Source of the DNA: Clavelina lepadiformis
Taxonomy: Eukaryota; Chordata; Ascidiacea; Aplousobranchia; Clavelinidae
Reading direction: 5' to 3'
Assembly (NCBI RefSeq): GCF_947623445.1
Contig: NC_135242.1
Span: forward strand, 1,674,001 to 1,738,000
DNA: 64,000 bases
The notes below the pieces were generated by a model. The model saw only the letters and a list, made by a program, of their open reading frames with translations. It did not search any database and had not been told where the DNA came from. Shown one piece after another: positions 1 through 8,780 of this stretch. Numbering within the stretch: position 1 is the stretch's first letter; every line of letters starts with the position of its first letter. Both the position numbers and the translations under genes were made by a program.

Positions 1-770
1 TTTCTCTTATTGAAACTGTCAAAGAAGAATCTTTGCTATTGGAAGAATTTCAAATTTCACAAACTGAATCTGATAACCCAAGTATATCCATATTAAACAA
101 ATTTCCTCCTCTCTCAAAAAAGGAGTAATATTACAATTAAAGCTGTTGAGCCACAAAGCTATGTTAATTAGTAAAGTCAGTACATGATGCTTTATGCTCA
201 TATGTGTCTGGTCAAAGTGACAAAGTAAAACAGTTTTGGTGCAATTTTTGTGATAAATTATTCCAACACAAAACAAACTTGATCTCGATTGGGTGGGCGA
301 CCTTATCAATGCCAGTTGTGTCACAAGTCATTTACCGAACTAAACCCACTCCAGCGTCCAACAAGAACTCACACAGAAAAGCAACCTTATTCATACCGGT
401 TGTGTGAAATTTGATTAAAGCCAAGCATGTTTTTGACACCTCATATGAGAAGTCACACACTTGAGACACCTCATCAATGCAATATGTGTGAAGAGATGTG
501 TCAGAGGTGTCAGGATTTGGTTTCCCAAAAATGTTCTTTGCGTAGTCATGTGATTATTCATACTGGAAAGCGACCTTAACTATGATTTTTTTGTCAGAAA
601 TCATTTATCTTCAAAGGATATTTGTTTAGACATATTAGAACTCACACTGGGACATGACCATACAAACGCAAATATTGTGAAAAAGTGCATGGACAAAAAT
701 TTAACCTTAAAAAACATTACAAACCATTCATCCAGATGTTACATTAATTTATTTGCATTTTAGTTTCCGC
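1..770 (+). pseudogene. 3' part of a type-3 C2H2 ZNF pseudogene
   Basis: The first 170 bases match the linker of the type-3 pseudogene at 20218-21640 almost base for base (TVKEESLLLEEF..., then NKFPPL), followed by a frameshift and decayed finger repeats. CxFCDKLFQHK, YQCQLC-like and HTG/H spacers are scattered over all three frames. The block ends with a degenerate terminal finger (KYCEKVHGQKFNLKKH, about 665-720) seen downstream of many other genes here. The gene enters from the left edge, so its start is not visible. No frame is open long enough to encode a finger array. A dead host gene; confidence is high because of the paralogue. Confidence 0.8.
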
Positions 771-857
771 TCTTACATGTCTTATCGGTAACTTTCTATA
801 TTTCATGAAACATAAAATTGCACTATATTGGTTGTTTATTGGTTTGGTACAGATGTA

Positions 858-1723
858 CAGTGGGACCTCGTTAATCCGGACCCCGATGAACCGGAATCGC
901 CGCTATCCGACACAAAACTGCCGGGAACGGATTTCTTCCTATGCATTTTACCCCTTGAATCCGGAAACCCCGCTGTCCGACTCCGACACAAAAGTTTTGG
1001 AACAAGTGTGCTAAATCAATAGCAATAAAATCCGATAAACCGGATTATTAACAGTTAAGCGAAAATGATTCACGATTGTCCTAATACAGTAGCCTATGTA
1101 GTTAGTTGACGAAACAATTGCCGATTATTATCTACGCATAATTACGTTGCGTATTTCATAGTATGACTAAAAAGCTGTGCGACTTACTCAGCTGTAACTG
1201 ACAAAGTATTTCCGCGGTCGCAAAAAAATATTTCCGGTCGGTATTTCCGCGGTCGCAAAAAAATACGTACATTACGTAGGTTGAGTGCGGCAATCTATTG
1301 AAGACATACTGCTGCGACTCAATCGTGCTATCAGGTTTTGATATCGCATTGCGCAAAAATTGGAAACAGGCCTAAGAAAGTTCTAGACTGCTGGTCCCGC
1401 CGGAATGCTTCGCCATGCAAGAGCGGTTGTCAAACCGATTTGCGGCCGCATGTTCGTCACTTCTGGCTTAGAGCATTCGTGTTTAATACTGTGGTTCTGG
1501 GGTTCGACACTGGGTCGGATCATACAATAAATATAATTTTATTTTAGTTGCTGTCCAGCCAGAAACTCGGTACTTAGAATTGGAGTAAGGTGCATACTGC
1601 GTTTTGAACACGGTGCTGCATTTGCAAGATTGATTGATTTTTTACTTTCCAATAATCCGGATACCCCGCTAAACCGACATTTTTTGACGAAACGAAGTGG
1701 TCCGGATTAACGAGGTCTCACTG
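858..1723. mobile_element. pogo/Tigger-like MITE with TA duplication
   Basis: The ends are inverted: CAGTGGGACCTCGTTAATCC at the left and the complement of GGATTAACGAGGTCTCACTG at the right. Both are flanked by TA (856-857 and 1724-1725), the target of pogo/Tc1-mariner elements, and CAGT...ACCTCGTTAA is the pogo/Tigger terminal pattern. It is 866 bp with no transposase frame, so non-autonomous. It lies between ZNF 3' remnants on the left and the conserved type-1 5' flank on the right. Small internal repeats (TATTTCCGCGGTCGCAAAAAAATA, twice near 1208-1265, quoted in part) are present. Confidence 0.88.
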
Positions 1724-1734
1724 TATACCAATTT

Positions 1735-2300
1735 CAATGTGGAGGAAAACTACTTAATTAAAAAATTGTGAAAATTATGTTGGATTGTTTTCATATATTC
1801 ATTTGTTGGGTTTTTATAAGTATAGACTTGTTGTACCCGATTTCATATATGATCATGTTTTTTTGATACACGTTTAAGATAAACTCTAAAGTTTATGATA
1901 CTTGACCTGGTTTACAATTTTCTGGGGTTGATAGATCCAATTTTAGTTTTAAAATTGCTGTTCATGTGTGGAGAAAGCATTAGTCAAGTGTTTTATTTAA
2001 TTAAGAACACAGAGAATTGGTCATGAGATAAGATAAAACATTTTTGTCTAATTGACTGAATTGAATTTGAAAAAATGACTTTGAAAATAGATTAATTATT
2101 ATTGTCATCATGTGTAGGGATTCTAATGGGTATTTCCTGTTTATTTGTGTTCTTTAAACACATCGTACATTTTGTCAACTGTCACAGCAAGTATATATAT
2201 TACAATTTACTTTAAACATTTCAATTCAATTTTTGGGTTTTGACATCTTATTCAAATTAACATGTTACATTTTATTAAAACGTTTTACCTTTCTGGTTTT
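1735..2300 (+). promoter_or_regulatory. type-1 conserved 5' flank and probable intron 1
   Basis: This non-coding block recurs upstream of several ZNF copies (about 8285-8700 on +, and 36890-37330, 38280-38650 and 62810-63170 on -). Shared landmarks in order are the motif TATGATACTTGACCTGG, a block TGGAGAAAGCATTAGTCAAG, then TTTTATTTAATTAAGAA, then a pyrimidine-rich tract ending in an acceptor AG at 2302-2303. I infer a promoter plus first intron; no core promoter element could be assigned with confidence. Confidence 0.55.
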
Positions 2301-2353
2301 CAGCCAATAGTGTGTATGGTTTTATAACAGTTTTATTGTATCACAATCAAACC

Positions 2354-3784
2354 ATGGAGTACCATCAAGATAATATGCAAGTTGATTTTTTATTGAAAGC
2401 AATCAGTGATATGGTTTCACAACAATTTAAATCAATGCGACAAGATATGAAGATAGAATTTGCTAAAGTGCAAGAAAATATGAAAGACATGGTTTCAAAA
2501 ATTCTGGCTGAAACAAAGAAAGCTGAAACCATAAACAATCCAATACCGATTAATAAAACATCACAAGCATTAGATGTAGAATCTGATATCGGCATTTGTA
2601 TTAAAGAAGTTTATTCTCAGAATCCATCAGTTCTTCCTACTGTTGATGCTATCAAAGAAGAACCTTTGTTGTTGCAGCATTGGGAGGTTTCTGAAATGGA
2701 TGACCCAAGTATGTCCATGTCAAATAAGTTTTCTCTTCAATCGGAGATTGGAGTAAATGCCATTGTTAAAACTGTTGAGCCCCAAACCTGTATTGAAGAA
2801 GAACATTCTGAAAAGGCATCGATTTATCCTCTATTTGAAGTTATTGAAGAGAAACCTCTGTCGTTGCAAAAATATGCAGTTTCACAGACTGAGACTGATG
2901 ACCCAACTATAGCCATATTAAATAAATTAACTTCTCAATCAGAGATTGGAGTAAAAGCCACAGTTAAAACGATTGATACCAGAAACTGTATTGAAAGAAG
3001 TTCCGATGAAGAATGCGGCGATTCTGTGGAAATGTTCTTTGATAATTCTGCAACAAATGATAGAAACAATGCTTGCAAAATCCATACTCAGGTGTTTGTT
3101 GCAAACAACAAAGAAAAGCGTTTTTTCTGCAAGTTTTGTGATAAATTATTCCAACATAAAGCAAACTTGATTACTCACATAAGAACTCACACTGGTGAAC
3201 GACCTTATCAATGCGATATGTGCCACAAGTCCTTTTCTAGTAGTAGCACTTTGAAAATACATATGAGAACTCACACTGGTGAGCAACCTTATCAATGTGA
3301 TGTGTGCCACAAGTCATTTTCAGATAGCAGCAGTTTTAAAACTCATATGAGAACTCACACTGGAGAGCGACCATATCAATGCGATGTGTGCCACAAGTCA
3401 TTTATCAATAGCAGCAATTTGAAAACTCATGTGAGAACCCACACAGGTGAGCGCCCTTATCAATGCGATGTGTGCCACAAGTCATTTTCCCAAAGCATCA
3501 GTTTGAAAAGTCATATGAGAACCCACACTGGTGAACGACCTTATCAATGCGATGTGTGCCACAAGTCATTTTCCCAAAGCAGCCAATTGAAAAATCATAT
3601 GAGAACTCACACTGGAGAGCGTAATTATCAATGCCAAGTCTGTGAAAAGTCATTTACTCAAAGCTTCAATTTGAAAACGCATATGAGAATCCACACCGGA
3701 GAGCACCCTTATCAATGCGATGTCTGTGAAAAGTCATTCACCCAAAGCATCCATTTGAAAATTCATATGAGAATCCACACTTGA
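2354..3784 (+). CDS. C2H2 zinc-finger protein, 8 fingers, duplicated linker module
   Basis: Intact 476-residue frame, a likely nuclear DNA-binding protein. The start ATG is in a strong context (accATGG), 50 bases after a good acceptor (tttctggttttcag). Residues 1-60 are the family N-terminal helical module (MEYHQDNMQVDFLLKAISD). Residues about 90-215 hold two copies of an acidic module, the first with AIKEEPLLL (psi-K-x-E, a sumoylation consensus), the second with the lysine displaced (VIEEKPL). Eight C2H2 fingers run from about residue 257 with TGERPYQC linkers. Finger 1 (FFCKFCDKLFQHK) is distinct and shared by relatives. The TGA stop sits at the glycine of a linker, and finger-like sequence continues beyond it, so the array was longer once. 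Closest relative here is 30160-31761. DNA target unknown. Confidence 0.87.
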   Translation: MEYHQDNMQVDFLLKAISDMVSQQFKSMRQDMKIEFAKVQENMKDMVSKILAETKKAETINNPIPINKTSQALDVESDIGICIKEVYSQNPSVLPTVDAIKEEPLLLQHWEVSEMDDPSMSMSNKFSLQSEIGVNAIVKTVEPQTCIEEEHSEKASIYPLFEVIEEKPLSLQKYAVSQTETDDPTIAILNKLTSQSEIGVKATVKTIDTRNCIERSSDEECGDSVEMFFDNSATNDRNNACKIHTQVFVANNKEKRFFCKFCDKLFQHKANLITHIRTHTGERPYQCDMCHKSFSSSSTLKIHMRTHTGEQPYQCDVCHKSFSDSSSFKTHMRTHTGERPYQCDVCHKSFINSSNLKTHVRTHTGERPYQCDVCHKSFSQSISLKSHMRTHTGERPYQCDVCHKSFSQSSQLKNHMRTHTGERNYQCQVCEKSFTQSFNLKTHMRIHTGEHPYQCDVCEKSFTQSIHLKIHMRIHT

Positions 3785-3935
3785 CAGCGACCTTATCAAT
3801 GTTCCTTTTGTCTGAGGTCATTTACGTTGAAAAGAAATTTGTCACTCTGGGAAATCTTTGTCTGGAAATGATACAGGGCCTGATTCATGATTTTATGGTG
3901 CTAACCTTGTAAAAATTTTTATAAGCAAGAATAAA
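3785..3935 (+). other. 3' UTR with decayed finger and AATAAA signal
   Basis: After the stop the reading frame still spells a finger (QRPYQC, CLRSFTLKRNL), then loses homology. AATAAA at 3930-3935, about 145 bases past the stop, is a plausible polyadenylation signal. Confidence 0.55.
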
Positions 3936-4967
3936 ATTGTCTTCAGTGTTTGCTTGGCTAGACTAGCTGTAACATTGCATCAGTTAATGCATTCACTTGC
4001 ATGGTATTTTTAAGGTCTAGGAACAAGCAAAATTGTTGCCTTCTTCAACTTTTGCGGCCAACCAATAGAATGTGTTTTAAATGAATCCATTTGTATTTTG
4101 TAGTCATTTTCACATACCTACCCTACCTATTAAATTTAGAACAAATGCACAATGCAAATCCCCAAAAAAACTTTGTTCATAAGAGCACTCTACATTTGTT
4201 AATGTTTTAACTGCGTTTTTGATGGTTTTTGTGTTTTTCATGTAGTTTATAAATAATTTATCAATGTCAATCAGCCAATGTCATTCACACCATCAACTGG
4301 CACTGTCTTACCACTGCCATTGTGACTTGTAGCTGAATTGTTAAATCATCACATACTTCGATAAAACAAACACGGGTTAAGGTACCAAATAACGTTTTTT
4401 TTTTTTTTGTTAAAACCGCGTTCATTTTTCGACTCTTTTTCTATAAATTTTAATCCAAAGTTTCATTCATTTGTTAGCTGATAAATAATTCGTCAAACAC
4501 TAATTTCTTTCCAAGTAAATAATTTTTTTTCTAGAAATTGTTTTTAAGGTAAAGCTTTTTTCTGCTATCGCTATTTCCAAATGAACAGACATACTGGGCA
4601 TGAAAATCTGTTGTGCTTGGCCCTGCGCAGATGTGAATTCTGTGAAAAAGTGTTTTGGCTTTAGTATAATAATACTTTGTTTACTAATTATTTTTCATGT
4701 TTTAAAGACCCAAGGTTGATGCAATTTAATTGCATTTTTACCACATTTGTGTTTAATTACTTATTACGCCACACACAGGTTTTGCCAATAAGTCTCTTAA
4801 TCTGATTACTACAGTACACATAGTTGCAGTCTTCACATCACTTTTATTCAATGTTTACCTTTTATAGCCTAATGGACAGAGAGTTTACATTTGTCATGTT
4901 TTGTATTATTTTGTCCCTGTGTGTGTAATTGTTGTCTTATTGATTCAGTTTTGCTGATGTGTTTATT
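3936..4967. other. intergenic, duplicated at 10.6-11.0 kb
   Basis: No gene seen. Parts (about 4060-4300 and 4690-4800: AATGAATCCATTTGTA, ACATACC.ACCCTACCT, AATAAGTCTCTTAAT) recur in the same order at 10620-10990, showing that the alpha gene and its 5' side were duplicated together. It ends in a likely acceptor (TTTATTTCAG) shortly before the alpha start codon. Confidence 0.6.
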
Positions 4968-5017
4968 TCAGCTTCAATTGAAAATATTTATGTTGAGTTT
5001 ATATAAACACAGAAAGA

Positions 5018-6040
5018 ATGGAAACTGATCTGATCCAGAATCAGGTTGATGGAAATGGTGCAACAATGACAATCCGACACTTGTTCTTGCAAGAAATAAA
5101 ATCAGTCAAGATGAATGTGGAGAAAGAATTTGTAAAATTGGAAGAAAGAATTGAAGAATTGATTTTAAAGCATTTTCTGGAAGAAACTGATAGAGCTAAA
5201 GTTGTGAGCAACACGTTATCATATGAGCAAGCATCAGGTTCACCATCTATATAATCTGATGTTTGTGATCAAGAAGATTACAGTGAAAACTCATCAATTT
5301 TTGCTCATTTTGAAAAGATTAAAAAGGAATTTTTGTTAGATGAAGAACAAGAAGGTTTGCAACGGTTATACTTTAAAAAATCTGAAACATTTCCTAAACA
5401 TGTAGCTGAGAATTTGTCTGAAAACTTTAAAAACAACTTCTACACTTCTCTGAGTCGTAGTGGTGTATCAGACATTTCAAGTAATGCTTTTGGAATTGAC
5501 GATTATTCTGTGAATGATGGGTTTTTGTCAGATCAGGAATCGAAAAGTTTTGAAAACACAACAAACAAAGAACCTTGTGCAAGTAGTGCTTTAGAAAATT
5601 TTTAAGGGCCCATTAATCAAACAGGTTTAACTGGGATATGTTGCCGTGAAACCGTGACTAAGGTTGGCTGCATGAGTAAGGCACATTTACGAGAACCCTT
5701 ACATCTGTCATCTAAAACCGCTAGAGGCCAGTATACCTGTGAAATCTGCGGTAAGAAATTTGGAAAAAGATTCAATCTTAACAGGCATAAGCGTTGTCTT
5801 CACCCAGATGAAACTGACACTATAAAATGTCAACACACTTGTGAAATTTGTGGTAAGCAGTTTGTGAAGAAGTTTAATCTTGATAGACACAAGCTGTTTC
5901 ATACAGGCGAAAAGCCTAGACCTATAGAAGATTCACGCACTTGTGAATTCTGCGGCAAGCAGTTTGCGAAAAGATTCAATCTTAATAGACACAAGCTGCT
6001 CCACACAGACGAAATGTCCAGACCTTTGGAAAATAATTGA
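5018..6040 (+). pseudogene. alpha: 3-finger ZNF relative with two in-frame TAA stops
   Basis: One frame is open over 1 kb except for TAA at 5252-5254 and 5603-5605. N-terminal residues (METDLIQNQVDGNG, then QEIKSVKMNVEKEF and KLEERIEELILKHF) are a diverged copy of the family helical module. A serine/acid-rich linker follows. Three C2H2 fingers (YTCEICGKKF, HTCEICGKQF, RTCEFCGKQF) end the protein, the first with an H-x4-H spacing. The paralogue at 10994-11270 has CAA where the first TAA stands, so that stop is a simple C-to-T nonsense change. ATG context agaATGG follows an acceptor about 40 bases upstream. Because three good fingers survive, decay looks recent. An unseen splice pattern avoiding the stops is possible but I see no matching sites. 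Confidence 0.72.
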
Positions 6041-6455
6041 TATTAATATTAAATTTGCTACACAAGTGAAAAACAACACTGTTGCCAATTTTGTTGTGAC
6101 AGCTTTGGTCGTGATCATGATCAAAAACCCATACAAAAGTAATACATTTTCTTATTCGTTCCTGCTGAGATTACAAAATTATTGATCATGTAAAGTCAAT
6201 TTATTTTCTTATTGGCAATGCATACATCTATACAGGTTATATGTTGATTAATGTCATATTCTATTTTTTGCAAATTACTTGAAAATGTACTTTTAGTTTT
6301 CTGGTGATGTTACGAGGTTAAATTGACATGCATGTGATAGCTACGATAGTTAAGATACTCCATTCACATTGTTGTCATTACTGTTTTCTAAATCCTGATA
6401 TTTAATTTCTAATTCTCACTTACTGTTTTTCTTTATAGGTTGTTTCTAAGTAAGT
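6041..6455. other. alpha-beta spacer with splice acceptor
   Basis: No gene seen. AT-rich; ends in a pyrimidine tract and acceptor (TTTTTCTTTATAG) about 18 bases before the beta ATG, mirroring the 5' arrangement of the other family members. Confidence 0.5.
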
Positions 6456-6973
6456 ATGGAATGTTTAATAGCTGGTGTCCAAGTTGATAATGATGTTATA
6501 ATGAAGGCAATAGGAAACTTGATTGAAACTTGCGAGAATTGAAATCGATTAGAAAAGTTATGAAGAAGGAATTTATAAAAATGGAAGAAAAAATCGAGGA
6601 ATTAAATTTAAAGCAACTTGAAGCAGAAGCAAACAAAAGGATGCCATTAAACGAAGAAGAAAAAACTAAAACCACAGATGAACCCAGTCAAGACCTTCTA
6701 TGTTTATCTCATGGGAATCAACATCCTGTGATGCCAGATCCCCCACACACTGAGTCGGATCCCAGCATCTCGGCCAAACAGTGCTCCTCCAGATCTGGAT
6801 CGTTTTCATCTCGTGTTGTTATCGTTAAAGATGAGCCTTCATCAGTTCTGAAACAACAACCATCAGAACCATCACAGAAATCTGATAGAAAAACAAAAAA
6901 GAATCTTTTCGAAAACGCTACAACCAAAAGTGTCCCCAAAAATAGTTGTACAACTGTTCAAGTTCAGGCCTAA
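6456..6973 (+). pseudogene. beta: N-terminal module and linker of a ZNF relative, fingers lost
   Basis: ATG at 6456 opens MECLIAGVQVDNDVIMKAIG, aligned with MECHPDNMQVDFLLKAIS of the main family. After about 27 codons the frame shifts and continues from about 6530 as LRELKSIRKVMKKEF, EEKIEELNLKQLE and a serine/proline-rich linker containing VIVKDEPSSV, another psi-K-x-E motif. It stops at 6973 before any finger. So the helical module and the linker are recognisable, the DNA-binding part is missing and the frame is broken once. An intron over the shift cannot be excluded, but no consensus sites fit. Confidence 0.62.
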
Positions 6974-7294
6974 TGCTTGACAGTTTGTTGATTATGATGA
7001 TCAGTTGTATTTATTTTTAAGTTATGGTTAAGACTGTGCTTTACACATTTGCTTTTCTTTGCACAAGGTTCAGTTATAAATGTTTTAGAAAAGTTAATAG
7101 GCGTAATTAAGCTCAAGGAATCCTTGTTCTGCAAATAGTAAGTCCATAGAATCTGCTGCAGTGACTGGTTTTGTTTGTTATTCCTTGACAATATTTGAAC
7201 AACATTCTGTACCGAAATTGTACATTTTTCTAGGCAGTATTTTTGTAGGCGGAACAGTTTTGTTGTTGATTGAGAGTTTCTAGTGTTTACCGGT
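6974..7294 (+). promoter_or_regulatory. gamma 5' flank, copy A
   Basis: Matches 11280-11586 upstream of gamma copy B (AAGCTCAAGGAATCCTTG, TAAGTCCATAGAATCTGC, GGCGGAACAGTTTTGTTG). Both end at the same ATG, so this is probably promoter or 5' UTR kept in two copies. Confidence 0.5.
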
Positions 7295-7411
7295 ATGGAT
7301 AATCTTATGGAAGTGTTACTTTTAAAAGAACTACGTTTAATTTCACAGATGGATTCTCTTTCACAAATTAAAGCAGCCATTCAGAGACTGGTAGTTCACA
7401 CAGAGTCATGA
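7295..7411 (+). pseudogene. gamma N-terminal fragment, copy A
   Basis: Thirty-eight codons from ATGG: MDNLMEVLLLKELRLISQMD, then SLSQIKAAIQRL and a short divergent tail. The first 32 codons match gamma copy B at 11587. GT at 7391-7392 could be a donor in this copy (CTG/GTAGTT), but no fingers follow, only a scrap reading KHHVKRR. Best read as a truncated gene; a remote spliced exon cannot be ruled out. Confidence 0.5.
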
Positions 7412-8045
7412 GCATATCTTAAACATCATGTGAAAAGGCGTCTATGCACAGATACATACTCAATTGATTTTTTACGTTTGGCTATTTTTTTGAAACAAAC
7501 TGGGTATGCTCATTTCAGCTATAGACAAGAAACTCAAAACTATATTATATCGAGAACATTCACTTACGACTACAGACAAAGATAGAATGAAAAGATTCCT
7601 TATGTTAAATGAATACTTTGATTGGCATCAAAGAAAAATAAGATAACTGTTCTTACATATTGTTGACCTCCTTTCAAATAAATTATCACAAATTTTTTTG
7701 TATGCTGTACTTATAGTATTTTTTTGTGTCCTGCTTTTTGATGTTGCATTTCGAGCTTGTTTTGTTACTTTTGCTTGTTTATATTGTTATTTATTCAACT
7801 AGAAATGTTCAAACTACAATCCTGAATCAGTTTTTTATGACAAACTTATCATAATTTTACAGTCATTACAGAATATTGTGTTGTGCAATGGCATCATGTT
7901 CAGCATGAAATTCAAATGACCTCATACTGCCTCATATGTTTGAGTGTTTGGTATTACTTCTTAACTTTTTGAAGTGCGGTGTGTGTGAATTCAGAAAGTA
8001 ATGTTTTAATGTTGTGTTAAACTGACCTTCTTAGTTTTTTTTTTT
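7412..8045. other. intergenic, nothing recognised
   Basis: AT-rich sequence without a supported gene or named repeat. It ends in a T-rich tract plus CAG acceptor that precedes the fragment at 8069. Confidence 0.4.
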
Positions 8046-8155
8046 ATCAGCAATTAGTTTTTGATTTAATGGAAACTATGAAGTGTCATCCAGGTAATAT
8101 GCTTGACTTTGAAATTAATCAATCAGTTGATTTCAAAAGAATTTAAATAAATACT
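8046..8155 (+). pseudogene. ZNF N-terminal exon scrap
   Basis: TTTTTATCAG acceptor, then ATGGAAACTATGAAGTGTCATCCAGG, quoted as its key parts MKCHPGNM and SVDFKRI: a shortened, scrambled copy of the MECHPDNM exon. It stops after about 25 codons and is not followed by a linker or fingers. An orphan exon from a tandem duplication. Confidence 0.6.
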
Positions 8156-8164
8156 ACAAGTTTG

Positions 8165-8288
8165 ATCAGTACTCACCAATGTGTCACTCAAATGAACTGT
8201 CATTCAGTTGAGCATGAATTATTTGTCACTCAAATGAACGTTAAAAGAATGTGTCACTCAAATGAGCTTTCACTCAACTGATCAACTA
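8165..8288. repeat. short tandem repeat TGTCACTCAAATGA
   Basis: The unit TGTCACTCAAATGA(A/G)C occurs three times, alternating with related CACTCAACTGA and CATTCAGTTGAG blocks. It sits exactly between the orphan exon and the type-1 flank. Confidence 0.6.
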
Positions 8289-8780
8289 CCCCCCATTTCA
8301 TATGTTATGATGTTTTTTTGATAAACTTTTAAGAAAAACTATAAAGTTTATGATACTTGACCTGGTTCACAATTTTTGGGAGCACATAGGTCCAATGTTA
8401 ATTTTACAATTAATATTGATGTGTGGAGAAAGCATTAGTCAAGTGTTTTATTTAATTAAGAAACAATTGTTGTCATGAGTTAGGCAAAAACGTTTTTTTG
8501 TAATTAACTGAATTACATTTGAAAAAATGACTTTGAAATAGATTACTGTCATCATGTGTAAGGATTCAAATGGTTATTTCCTGTTATCTGTGTTCCTCTT
8601 TAAACACATCATACATTTTCTGTCACTGCAAGCATTTTTACTTTATTCAATTCAATTTTTTGGTTTTGACATCTTATTATTCAAATTAATATGTTATTTT
8701 TATTAAAACTTTTTACCTTTCACATTTTCATCCATTATTTGTATAGTTTTATAATAGTTTTATTGTATCAAAATCAAACC
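8289..8780 (+). promoter_or_regulatory. type-1 5' flank, second + copy
   Basis: Same landmarks and order as 1735-2353: TATGATACTTGACCTGG, TGGAGAAAGCATTAGTCAAG, TTTTATTTAATTAAG, and the leader TTTTATTGTATCAAAATC before ATGG. The equivalent of the acceptor CAG reads CATCC here (about 8730), so splicing at the family site may be lost. Confidence 0.5.

Noticed and set aside
2354-2560. KRAB, SCAN, BTB or ZAD domain at the ZNF N-terminus
   Set aside because: None of their signature residues (KRAB DV..FS.EEW, ZAD cysteines, BTB core) is visible.
5252-5605. In-frame TAA codons as sign of an alternative genetic code
   Set aside because: Intact genes nearby use TGA and TAG as stops in the normal way, and the paralogue has CAA at the first site; simple nonsense changes explain it.
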